DNA of 64,000 nt from Syngnathus acus (taxonomy: Eukaryota; Chordata; Actinopteri; Syngnathiformes; Syngnathidae). The position numbers and the translations under genes are program-made. The stretch is from assembly GCF_901709675.1 (NCBI RefSeq), contig NC_051101.1:10870501-10934500 (forward strand), given 5' to 3'. Shown here in pieces: positions 50,601-62,600 of the stretch; within the stretch, counting starts at the first letter, position 1, and every line of letters starts with the position of its first letter. The notes under the pieces were generated by a model. The model was not told the DNA's origin and searched no databases. It saw only the letters and a program-made list of their open reading frames with translations.

Positions 50601-53600
50601 CTGCCTTCCTCCATCTCCCCTCAGGTTTCCCTTGGTGACCCTTTATAGTGTGCGAGGCCGAGTGTGTGCCGGCGGGTTTGCGTGTGTTTATGTGTGTGCG
50701 GTCGCGAGTGTGTTTAGGAGGTGCTGTTTCCCACAGCCCTGATCTAATTCCGTGGTAACTCAATCTCCGTGTGAGCGCTTCCCGGCGAGCGTTCTCCCAC
50801 CCGTCGACAGTCCCCCTCTCTCTGGCCGGCCGAGTGGCTGAGCGTGTCTGACAGAGGCCCGGCTGAGTCCCAGCGCACCCCCCCCCTCCCCTCCTTGGCC
50901 TCCGTGCTACCCGCCCTCCCATCAGGATTGATTTACTATGTCAACCGTCGAGGCTGTCGGCAGCAGCGGCGCTCGCAGCCGTGCCTGCATCCTGCCTGCG
51001 TGTAATGCCGATATCTTATACCTGTCAGTCAACAACTGTGTGTGTGTGTGTCGGCCGACACGCTCAATGGAGCCGCGTGCACAAAAGGTGCGCTTTTGAG
51101 CTATGGCGCATTATGCAAGAAAAAGCAAATGCCACCCATGCCGGTTGTAAATAGCTGCTCCCCGCAAAGGGAAACGTCTCCCAGACAGCTTCCATACAAC
51201 AATGTTATCCTATGAAGCACAGTTTCCTGGCTGCCCCCTCTGGTTCCAGCCAGCACCCAAGCTCTATATTGGGCAGGGAAAGGACCAAGGCTTGAGACCC
51301 ATTCCAATCGCCCCCCCCCACTCCCCTCCCCTCCCCTACTTCTCATTCTTTACTTTCCTGCCTTTGTTGGCATCGATTCTCATTGTGCTTTTTGGATAGG
51401 TAAGATGTGTTGACTTCCTTGTTTCTTTGTCTTGTTCTCCAAATCTTATTTTTTTCCCCTCCTCCTCCTTAAAATGACACCGGCATTTCGACGTCCAGGC
51501 GCCCATAACAAAAGTTTTGGGTTACTCGCGCTCAATGTAAACAATCAAAGCATCCTATGGTGATTTTGAATGACCGCTTGGACGTCTGGTAGAATGTTGA
51601 AACAAAACAACGTTGATTGCTATAAGGAGGTGTTTGCACGCCACGGTTTTGAACCGCGACGAAAACGGGAAATGCAAACATTTGAAATCCAAGAGGATGT
51701 TTTTTGAAACAGACGACATTGTTGTTTCCATGTAAACACTGTTGGTGAAAATGGAGGATAAGTGTGTTCCACGCTATGCACGACAGTGGTTGGGCACTGC
51801 TTCAAAGTGTTGTTAAAAAGGCAAAATCAATCCCCCCCCAAAGGGACTGTTGACTCCACAGTTCTGGGAAAAAAACAACTTCGCTTTACGACAGCTTTTG
51901 AGTCTGAAAGTGCAAACATGAAAAGGGACTTCAAAGTGGATGTTTTTGAAAACACAGACAGAGAAAAATGAAAATATTCAAGTCGGGTGAAAATCAAAAC
52001 AACAAAGCCCTGTTTTTAGTCTTTGTGTTACTCAAGACAAAAGTTGTGCACGGAAACATTTTTTTTGATGACCTAATGGTAATCCGTATACACATTTCAG
52101 TTACTGAGTAAAGATGGAGTCCACTCCATTCCCACAACATAATAATCTGGATGTGAAACTTTTTATACATAGAAGCAAGGCCCAAAAAAAGAAATAAAAT
52201 ATAAATACATAAATAAAAAAATAAATAAATAATTTTGACTGGGTCATTGCACCCATTCCAAGTCCTTTTCCACAATGGTGCACGCTCCTTCAGCAGCGCC
52301 CTCACAATGACCGTGCCCATGGCGTTTACAAGTATGCTCCCCATTAACACTTAACTTAGCAAGTCCACAAAGGCGAGATGGCAGATCACAAGGCTGCTTT
52401 CCAAATAAGCGCAACAGGAGACAGCACGTGATTTCCCCCCCCTGCTTGGCCCGACACAGAAAGCGGCACGGTGGAGCCGGCCGGCTACTTTTAAGGCCAC
52501 ACATTATGTCGCCGCAGGAAAAACACTGATTGCATATCAATGGGGTTGTGTGTGTGTGTGTGGTGTGCTGGAGCCTTAATTGAAATGTATCTTCCTCATA
52601 CAGGGGGAAAACTATAAACCCTGAAATCTAAAACGAATCTACTATATGAAGGCGATAACTGAGCCACTCGTAGGCCGAGTTTGAAAGCGGCGGTAACGTT
52701 TTGCATGTCGCAACTAGGGTGAGTTACGAGTTGATATGAAAACATTTCTTTGGATGCTCAGTGCCAGCTGTCTGCATTGCAGTAAAGCGCTGCTTTCCCA
52801 AGCTCCGATCCTGTGGGAAAATGTGTTGTGGCCAGTAATTGATTCCGCCCTGCCAGCCCCATTACTCTCTGCTGCAGTCAAGCTGCCAGTGAGCTGCAGC
52901 AAAAGTCCCGTTAGTTAGCAGCACAGCTCCTTTTACCCCAAAATGGCCACTCCTCACTCCGTTGCCGTCCCTGTTGTTCTATTGATTCTTATTTCTGTGC
53001 ATAATTTCACATGCTCTATTTCAAGCTGTACATGATAGTCATGTGTTCATTGTCCATGCTCATTAATCATCTCTATTATTATCCGAAAGGAGGTTTGCTT
53101 TGCTAGTGGGCCTTTAGAATATGATAAAAATAGAGGGTGGATCATACAGTTAGGAATAAGCCTCCAAAGTCACCCAAAACTTTTAAGTCGTGTATGTCAT
53201 CACACAAAACCAACGTCAAAGGATTCAAGCTGTCTGTATTTAGCTTTCTGTTTTTGTTTTAAAACTTAAAAGCTGGCCACTCCACGGCAAGTAAGAAAAA
53301 AACAAGCAACCGTCCCCCACTTTTGTCATGTCTTGGTAAAAAATTAAACACATTTGAACGATACACTTGTTCCATTGATCCACACTCGCAGCTGATTGGA
53401 TTTGACAGCAAAGGTTAGACAGCACTTGCCACTACACAGAGGAGGGCGTTGCAGACATGCACGATCGCTGTCATCAACTTGAGCACGCACTGATTGCTCC
53501 ACAAGGCAGCAATAACCCCCCTCCCCAAAATCCCCCACCCCTCCCCTGAAAGTGAGTCATGAAATATTAAATGCAGTCATCTGCTGAGACGGCCGAGTCG

Positions 53601-56100
53601 CTTGTCACGGCCTAACACTTACCACATGTCTAAACAAAGGTAAGTGCCCCCGCTATCCAATTAATCTTCAATTAGGGGTTCTGCTCTGTGCCTTCGCATC
53701 TGTGTTTTCCAGTCTGAGCTCAGCAGGTGGGGGTGCGGGGCGTGGAGGGGGGGGGGGCATACGTCTGAGGATTATCATACTCTGGGAGGATAATAAGGAT
53801 GCTTTCTGACATAAATATTCACATGATAACTCAGACGATGGACACAGACTATATAAAGCTTCGTCAATTAAAAAAAAAAAACATCACGCCCCAGAAAATA
53901 ATGTTTCCATGTGATATGCTAAGAGATTTTCGAAGCCGGAGCGATTCATCAGGGATTGTCATGACTTTGGCAGGCTTTATATAACTAGCAGCTGAACGCT
54001 GGACTTTCCCATGTTAGAGGTCATGAGGGCAGCCTCTAAGCGCTGTGGTGGTTGTTTTTCACATAAGAATTCCAGCCCACTGGTGGTGGTGGGGGGGGAT
54101 CTAAGAGCATAAAAGAGAATCAGAGAACTGTACAGTATGTGCATCCCCCCTTAGAACGCCCCCCCCGCCGCCCACTGCAATCTGCGCCCGGTGGCATTAC
54201 GCCTTGGGCAGGGGTCCCCGTGCCTCGCGCTTTAATGACAGAACAACTAGCTTCTCTGTGAAAACCCCGACCCCCCCACCCGCCACCTTGCACCGCCGTC
54301 GGTGTGCCACACGAACCAGGAGCCGGAGGCGTGGAAGGATGAAGGGATGAGGAAGATCAAAGCTGGAAAAGCTCAAAGCACACAAGCGAGAGGCACCGCT
54401 CTGCCCTCTGTCTGTTGCACACACGCACATGCGGCGCCCACGCTGGCCTCTGGTTCCCCCCCCCTCCCCTGAATGGAGTGGTCTCATAAAGTCAAAAACA
54501 GGGCGGGCACACCACTCAGGTTGTGTGAGCCTTTCAGCAGATGGCTTGGACCTGCTTGGGAGCAAGATTTAAAAGGGATGCCCCCTGTTGGTGGAACTCG
54601 GGGTGGCTGCCATTCACGTCAATACGATGATTGAAGCAATCGTTTTTTTTTCTCAGCGTGCAAGGCACAAGACCAGCAGCAGCAGCAACACAATCAGTGG
54701 CATGAGCACACTTCAGTCTACTGGCATGTAAAAGCAAACAGTTCATGTCTACAAGAAGCCAAGCCCAACTTTTCATTTCCCTTTTGGCCTGGAGGATCTT
54801 CGCTCCATTATTCATGAGTCCCCAGGTTGGACCCTGGGAACAAGCTGAGCGAGGCCCTGTGTCAATACGCAACACTGGCCGCCACAATGGGCCCGGCCTG
54901 CAACTACACTGTTGACAGACACCAACACAAAGGAGCTAAAAGGGGTCCCCCTCCGTTCTCACACAGACTAAAGAATGAGTCAGTGTGCTGCCGCTCAGAG
55001 CACTGTTTGTACAGTATATACAGCTTTTGTCCGTAGCCTCTGTTCTGCCATCAATGGGGCTTGAAGTGTTGATGAAAACCAGAAGGAAAGGACTTCTTGG
55101 GATGGCATCTGGATGTATGCAGATGCAGGCCGGCGTGCACATTCCATCATACATCCAGCCCAGCCCTGCCTCAATTTATGACATAATAAGTAGATGTCAG
55201 TTGATGCTCACGAATACGTCATGCGTTAGCATTTCGCAGAAGACAACAACTTGGAAACAGTAATCCATGAACACCCGTGTGAGGGTAAGCGCAACAGAGA
55301 AATGAAGATCGGATCTCAAGGAAACCTTTTGGGGGTTACTATTCCAGACTGCAACACGTTATAAAGAAGTTGGCTATTTTTCTGTACATAAAAAAATGGC
55401 TGCAAGAGAACTCCAGAAGAAACTAATAATAAACATTAGTATGTTATCAGGATAGGAATTCTTATCCAGGTTTTGCCTTGAAACTCATGACACGCCATCA
55501 GGTTCAGGCACACGCTTTTCTTACGCCATCTAGTGGTTACATCTCGCACCTACAGAAAGATGTAAAAAAAAAGAAATCTGTTTTGATGAAGCATAAACTA
55601 ATCTAATTGGTATGCAGAGATTTTGTCATTTTGATTTTGTCAGGTCATTTATCAGTGGGGTACAATAGAATAGCTCAAATGTGTAAGTAATAGTTTATTT
55701 TTCTCCTAGCATAAAAATAAATGATTGTTTTTAAATGGCATTTACAATTATTTTAGTTATACTGAACCCATCACTGTATTTCTATGCAAAATGTATATGT
55801 AAATTATTTGTTTTATTTTCTTATTTGCAATAATGGATGTAAAATATATAGTTTATCTTTAGTAACATTGACTGAATAATTCTTAAATAATTTGTTGAAT
55901 ATTAGTAAAGTGGGGCCAGTTTAAAGAACAGAGTGGGTCGTATGTGGCCCCTGGGCCATATTTTGCCCACCACACAGGTATTAAATGATCATAAAAAATG
56001 CTTCCTTTTGTTCAAAACTGCCAACATTAATCAAATATTAGTTAGTTTTCCAAATAACTCAAACGAGGGCACCACTACAATTTCCTGTTCCGACCCACAC
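47641..56100. other. 8.5-kb non-coding interval upstream of hey1
   Basis: No coding exon is recognised on either strand, and short frames lack splice context or similarity. The interval alternates AT-rich stretches with GC-richer, complex blocks at about 48000-48350, 50480-51020, 53540-53720 and 54280-55200 that look like candidate conserved regulatory elements (clustered ATTA, TAAACA, CAGCTG words). Two RBPJ words lie at 50728-50735 and 52812-52819. GT runs occur at about 49498-49519, 51036-51050 and 52543-52562, and an ATAAATAA run at about 52195-52230. Confidence 0.5.
55525..55536 (-). promoter_or_regulatory. CTCF consensus motif, reverse
   Basis: GCCATCTAGTGG fits the reverse complement of the CTCF core (GCCMYCTRSTGG) at every position. 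It lies about 0.8 kb upstream of the fabp gene and faces the forward site at 43978. Confidence 0.4.
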
Positions 56101-56323
56101 ACCAGAATTTGATTTGAAGACACACCTCTTAATCCTATTGCTGCCATGGCAATGGCAGCACCTGCTTTTTATTGGGCGGTTCCGTATCCAGCGTGCGCTC
56201 CACTGGGCTTCAAATGTATCATTTCCTCAGCGTGTCAGTTTGTCCTCTCGTCTGCGTCCTGCAACCAAAGGGAGACTTGCATTTTTGTGTCTCGGAACCA
56301 CAAAGTTGACTTTAAACTCCACC

Positions 56324-56957
56324 ATGGTTGAGCAATTTGTTGGAACTTGGAAACTGACTGCCAGTGAGAATTTTGATGAATACATGAAGGCTATTGGTAA
56401 GGCTAAACTTCATTTTAGCATTTGAGCTTGCTTGGTGTTAATTGAAGCAAATGTTGTTTGGTACGGAGGTGTGGGATTTGCCACCCGGCAGATGGGCAAC
56501 ATGGCCAAGCCCAACCTTGTGATCAGCGTGGATGATGCAGGCCTCATCACCCTGAGGTCCGAGAGCACTTTCAAGACCAAAGAAATCAAATTCAAGCTCA
56601 ACGAGGAATTCGATGAGAACACGGCAGATGACCGAAACACCAAGGTGGGTTTTCTAAATAAATGCATTTGAATGAATTGCATTTTGCCAGCCTCAAAATT
56701 AAAATCTGTCTGCAGACCATCTTCACTTTTGAGAATGGCAAACTTGTGCAGAAGCAGACGTGGGATGGCAAGTCTACTACAATGGAACGAGAGATCCAGG
56801 AAGGCAAACTGGAAGCTGTAAGTTGTTGAAAGCTTTCAGTTTTTTTTTTTTTTTTTTTTATTCGACTTGTAACCTTTTAACTATATGAATTTTGTCTCCA
56901 TAGAAATGTATCATGGGTGATGTTGTTGCATTGAGGACCTATGAGAAGGAAGCTTAA
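56324..56957 (+). CDS. fabp11a: Fatty-acid-binding protein, FABP4/FABP11 type
   Basis: A cytosolic carrier of fatty acids, ten-stranded β-barrel. The classical four-exon structure is present: 56324-56396, 56469-56644, 56716-56817 and 56904-56957, giving 134 residues. The start [25 protein letters not shown] includes the family's N-terminal pattern [28 protein letters not shown] and [15 protein letters not shown] follow. The C-terminal half has [10 protein letters not shown] and the RTYEKEA end, with the ligand-carboxylate R-x-Y pair. Similarity to FABP4/5/8 with these details fits teleost fabp11a. The choice between fabp11a and 11b is not decidable here. A Kozak-like ACCATGG surrounds the start. 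A poly(A) signal is at 57025-57030. Confidence 0.93.
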
Positions 56958-57030
56958 GTCCAGCCTTGCAATAATGAAATGTATGTTGAACGACAAAGGA
57001 CATTTGGGGGAAAAAAATGTATACAATAAA

Positions 57031-58200
57031 ATCTGAAGAACAGTTTGTGTGACAGATGTTTTCTAAAACTTAATTTTTTTTCTTTATATGGAGTGGTTCA
57101 GATTTTGTTTTCCATAAATTCTATTCTTGCAAAAAGTTTTGTTAGTCTATTGAGGGCCACAGTTTTTTTTTTTTTTCTGTTGCAACAAGAACAGTCATGT
57201 CTGCAAACATTCTTCTACCATGTGAACGGTCTTTTCAAGAATTAGGTTTTAAGGCGTCTTTTGTGCTTAGCAGGAATTTAGAATTGTCAGAGGGTGTGGT
57301 TTTGGCTGCAACTTCAGACTTTGTATTAAGGAGGATTTTGTCATTGACTAATAAGTCACCTTGAGTCACTCTGTCTGACTAAACGGGCAGGATTTTTTTT
57401 TGTGTTTTTGACAATGGGGTTTTGTTCTGAACAAAGACATTTTCCTAATACTGTATCGGCAGTCTCCTGAAACAGGGTGGTGGTGTGGCCAAATCCCCTC
57501 TTGAGGTCAAAGCTGTGAACCCCCCTCACTTGTGAGGCCTCTTGTCTTGGATGCACAGACTGGATTTGTCCTAATTAAGCCTCTTTGGGGCAGTGGGCTC
57601 CTGGTGTGCCAGACTTGATGACTGTGGAGCATAATGGGCACTAAATGCGCCTTATTTTTTTTTCTATAAAGACAAAAATCCCCCGGTTAACTTCTCAAAA
57701 TCAAGCAGTTTTCCCCTATAACTGGTTAAAAGTATTTAGTTACAAATGTTCAATTTACATTTTAATTGGTTAATAGTTACTGATTGTCTTCAAAAAATAA
57801 AAAGCAAGAAATATGCAATCTGGTTGAAATTTTAAATTGTGAATACAAAATTACTTACGTTTACTTATCCTTTTGCTTCATCTATGAATAACTGTTGGTT
57901 TTATTATGTTGAAAATGTCAATCTATTTTAAGAATTAGTTAGCGAATTTGGCCAGTACCATTTTGTTTTGAAGGGGGAGAAGCGTGTGGGATTTTTTTTT
58001 TAACCAATAGTTGTGGGATTTTTCCCCCCCATTAATCAACAGTGAATTTATCTCAACTACATCGTGCACAAACATAAACCGTTTAAAAAGAAATACACTG
58101 AATTTACTACACCGTAAATTCCAACAGTTACATAGCACTCCCCTCTGGACTCAGAAAATACTATTGGAGTGACGTAAACGTTGCGTCACATTCGTCCAAT
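57031..58200. other. fabp to fam8a1 intergenic region
   Basis: No gene seen. The right end (58140-58200) is the fam8a1 promoter/5'UTR, with GTGACGTAAACG, a CRE-like word at about 58170, 30 bases before the start codon. Homopolymer T runs lie at 57161-57175 and elsewhere. Confidence 0.45.
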
Positions 58201-59691
58201 ATGGCGGACACTGAAAACACAAACATGGACTCCGATAAAAGTAAAGCTTCTAATGCGCTTAAACACCGCGGAGGAGAAGACCCACAGAGAAAAGACAAAC
58301 CCAAAGACGAGAAAGATGTACCTGAAAAGTGCACCACCGCGGAGTATTGTGAGAAGTTACAGGCGTGGATGTGCCAATACTCCACCGGCTATGTGACTTG
58401 GCAGAGCTGGCTGGCGGCGTCAGCAGCCATGTCCTACCCGTGTGTTCTACAGTCAGCAAACGTACCGTCGACATCGCGTCTCGATCCCAGCGGTCAATAC
58501 TTCGGTGTCCCGTCATCGCTCAATCCAGCCACCTCTGGATCCCCGAGTAGCCGAAGAGGTGAAGCCGCGGGCGGGGCTGCAGTGCCCACTCAGCCGCAGC
58601 AGCTGCCACAGGAGAATGGCAACGCACGTAGGCCAGGTAAATAGCAGAAAATAAATGCATTGAAAATTGCTGCAACAAAAAGCTTTACTTTCGCCATCCA
58701 AACTATTCATAAAAGGTCTATGTGCTTACTCCTACATGAACTGTTTAACCCAGCCTACGAATCCATTCTCCAGGTCGAGAGTACACCATCCCCTCACCTC
58801 TCCAAAGACTCCTGGCTGAAGTGGTGGACTTTTTCATTTTGTTTTTTATCAAAGCAACCATTATCATTAGTATTATGCACCTGAGTGGAATAAAGTAAGT
58901 TCATGCAGTGGCAAAGTTGACACTTTGGGGGGGTTTGTTTTGTTATATGAAATAACCTACCTTGCTTTTCTTTTCACTCAGGGATGTATCGAAGTTTGCG
59001 ATGCATTTTATCATCGATGAAATAGATGAGGAAACGTCGATGGAGGAGTTGCAGAAAATGATGCTGGTTGCTCTCGTGTACCCAATATTAGTTTGTTTTT
59101 ATGAGGTGAGGAGTCATGACTGTTGAGGAGGACAGGGAATGTTTTGGGTAATATTGTCAAATTTTGCCGTACAAGTCACACAAACACTTAAGACATGAAA
59201 TCAATCAACTACAATTTTTATAATAATATGCAACAATTCAAGTTATTCACCCCCTCGAACAAGCAGTGTACATTTTTATAATATTTTTACCTCTAAGTAG
59301 ATCACCTTATTTGTCCCTGCAGATTGTGTGTATTTGGGGAGCTGGAGGAGCCACCCCAGGAAAATTCCTTATTGGACTCCGTGTTGTGACATGCGACTCT
59401 TCGGTTCTGGTTCAGCCCAACCGGGTTCTCGTGGTGCCGGCAACTGATGTGTCTCTGTCTGCGTGAGTATATTATTAATCCCGGGAGGGATAGGAAGGTT
59501 GGAATCTTTGTGTCCACTGCTCTAACTACACAATTTGTCTCGACAGATCAACTGTGCGAGCCCTGAGCAAGAACTTTTCAATCGCCTTCTTCTTCCCGGC
59601 TTTTGTCACGCTTCTGTTCTTCCAGCATAACAGGACTGTGTACGACATGGTCGCTGGCACCATTGTTGTCAAGCGGTCCAGGGTCAGATGA
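58201..59691 (+). CDS. fam8a1: FAM8A1, RDD-domain membrane protein
   Basis: FAM8A1 is an endoplasmic-reticulum membrane protein that assembles with the HRD1 ubiquitin-ligase complex in ER-associated degradation. Exons 58201-58636, 58774-58894, 58982-59105, 59323-59462 and 59547-59691 give 321 residues. The N-terminal 145 residues are polar, with the conserved TAEYCEKLQAWMCQY motif (about 45-60) and a Pro/Gln-rich stretch. The RDD domain begins at REYTIPSPLQRLLAEVVDF and contains hydrophobic segments at about 163-183, 216-240 and 276-296, the family motif ATPGKFLIGLRVV, and a C-terminal HNRTVYDMVAGTIVVKR. The start ATGGCGG at 58201 fits both the length and the family N-terminus. It is a lone plus-strand gene downstream of fabp. 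Confidence 0.94.
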
Positions 59692-62600
59692 CCCGGATGA
59701 GAATTTCCGCCATCTGCAGATCGCAACTGCGTCAAGTGTTTGAAATGAAATGTGTGAAGGACTTATTTCTGGTCATTGTGCACCAGAACTCGACAATGAG
59801 GGTCTTATGGATCGGTGCTTCAGAACCTTGGTTTGTGTTTGCCCAAACAGCTGCATGAGTCTCTGTGCCAAGTTCACGTCTCTTCCTCAAATATGAGGAG
59901 GAATGACAGCTCGTGATTTGCCTTTTTTTTTAAAAAAACATTTGAAATCAAGGGTGATTGAGAATTGAAACATTTGATTTTTGGACTTGGCTCATTGTTT
60001 TAGGTGCTCTGGTGTTCTGAAGCCTGAACTCTTCCTCAACTTGGTACGTTCTGGTAATCCACAGGATTTCTGGAGACTTAAAATATTAGAAGAAAAGTCA
60101 CAAATTGTTATGGTTGAAGTACAGACAATGTTTCAGAATGCAAGTGAACATACGTTGTGGTTGAGGAATGAGTAGAAACCCTTTGTACCAAGTCCAAATT
60201 ATCGCATTATAAAATCTTCAGAAACTGTACAGACAATGTTCTAGGCTATGTTTTAACATTCCTAATGATCATTCAAGTGTTAAATGAAGTGAAGCAGACT
60301 TAAGTTATAATACTGAAATGTAAAAACAAAAAGTCAAAGATGTAAAGAGAAGATAGTTCACATACATTTTGTTAACGTTCTTAAAAAAGAAGTTAATTAT
60401 TGTTAAAAAATAAAAACGCTCCATTAGTTTTGAGTGATAATTTGGCACTGAAGTCTTACTGTTTTGAATATTAGTCTGCTTACTTTCTTAATTTATTTTT
60501 TCCTTTTAGAGTTTTCAATCTACAACCTGGCAGCCTGGTCTATTTACTTTGCTGTTTGTACAATAAATAAATATGTATATATACACACCACTAACTGCAA
60601 GATGAGCGCAAATACAGGGAATGTTCTGTTGTCCAAAAGACCACTAAGTGCATGATTGACCGCCATTTTGTCAAACGGTTGTTTCTCTGATTATTCTTTG
60701 GCTCAACAGATGCAAAATAGTTTGCCACAAATGTTATTTAACTAAAATAAACGTATTTGTTTTCAATCATACTTGTGTCCTACTCTGGCTAATTATGTGA
60801 AATATTTGCGATCAAGTAAGATTGTTTTTGGTCTGCTATTCTGTGCAAAAAAGCTGTTGTGTCATAACGTCAATGATTAATTAAGAGCAAATAAAGATTT
60901 ACAAATGTTAGCACGACTCACCACACAACCAGACATCGTAGCTGGGAAGTAAAAAAAAAGTTGGAAACTATTGTGTCATATTTTGTATAAATAAAACTTC
61001 TTAGAATGTTGTTTTATAAAACTTGTACATTTAATTATCCGCCTGATTTTTCAGCCCTTAACGATTCAGACTTGAAACATTAGTCTTAGGAGTATTAAAT
61101 ATGTAGTCACGAGAGCCTTTTCTATCAAAGACTTTTTATATATATTATTTTGACGTTTTTGTATTTGGCTCCCCCTAGTGTACACTCATCAGTCATCATT
61201 GAATCATGCAGCCATACTTGCACGTTAATTGAGACCTCTCAAATATTGTTATTTTTAATAAGCATCATTTTGACACAACTCTTGAATGTAAAAATAACTA
61301 AAGAGGACAAGTAGTGGGGCTGTCAAGTTCCCACACGCGCTTCTGGATTTAGTAATCTATTTGTCCGTTGCCATGTCGTGTGGCTCCCATCCAGAGAGAG
61401 AAAGAGAGAGAGAGAGGGGGGGAGTTCTGAGAAAAGACCAACTCATTGCTTCAATTTATGACAGACCTTTGTGTTAAAGTACCTCATTGTGCAATGAATC
61501 TCTCCGTGGGTTACGCAATTGCCATCGTTCTCCATTCGCGATAGCAATAATTCATATAAACCGTGTTGAGAATCGACCTTGTGTTTGGAAATTAGAGTTA
61601 TAACGGTTAAACAAACATTTGCTGGGATAATTCCTCAGTTAGATGGCTGGAGTAATCATACTTGTTCAAAATCCATCACCGGAGGTGTCATTGAAGTTGG
61701 GACCATATATTACATAACGCTATGGACAAAGTCTAATGAATAAATAAAGCGCTGTGTAATTGTCTTTGCTTCCAAACCAGAATCAATATCAGTACTTTTC
61801 AATATACCGCACGGCCATGCTATTATAAATGAACTCATTTCTAGGCTAGTGAATAAATAAATGTTATCAAGCACATTTTCCGAGGCACGCTGCGCTCTCT
61901 GCTGCTGGTGGTATAAAAATAGATATGCGGAAAGTACAAAACTCACCATGAGTGATGTCCAATCATGAAGTTCCCATGCGAGTGTGGGTATTAAATAACC
62001 TTTTGGACTTAACCTGCTTTTAGTTCTCTTTGTTTAGTGTTATGTTGATTTGGAGCAAAACAGTTGTCTTGACAACCACGGAGGAGTATTTCCTCTCTCG
62101 CTTTGATGACTTGGGGTGACGTATATTTGCTGCAAATAAATTATGTGTAAACATGGAAAATATGCTTGACATTTGGTATGTGTTACATTATTTTTATTTA
62201 GATTGAATTATTTACAACTTAATTATATACGAGAGAATGTTTATTTCAATCTTCTAATTATATATTATCGATTTGAAAGTATACAGTAATATAGATAAAT
62301 CTATCTCCAGCTAAATCTACACGAGATAAACAATATCATTAAATGAAGAAAAAATTGAGTACGATTCTGTATTTCAATTGTATTTAGCGCTGCCCTCTGC
62401 TGTTGCAATGAAGTTACTGCAGTGGGGAGGGGGGGAGGGGGGTCACCGAGGTCATTTAAATGATGGTTGGGTTCATCATATGAAAACAGGCTGTCTGATC
62501 ACATGACACAGCATGTAAATCGATATGTTACAATCATGCTTTGAATGCAGCGTAGCTTTTACTCAAAATGGGAGTTGCCTGCGGACCAAACCGATGATTT

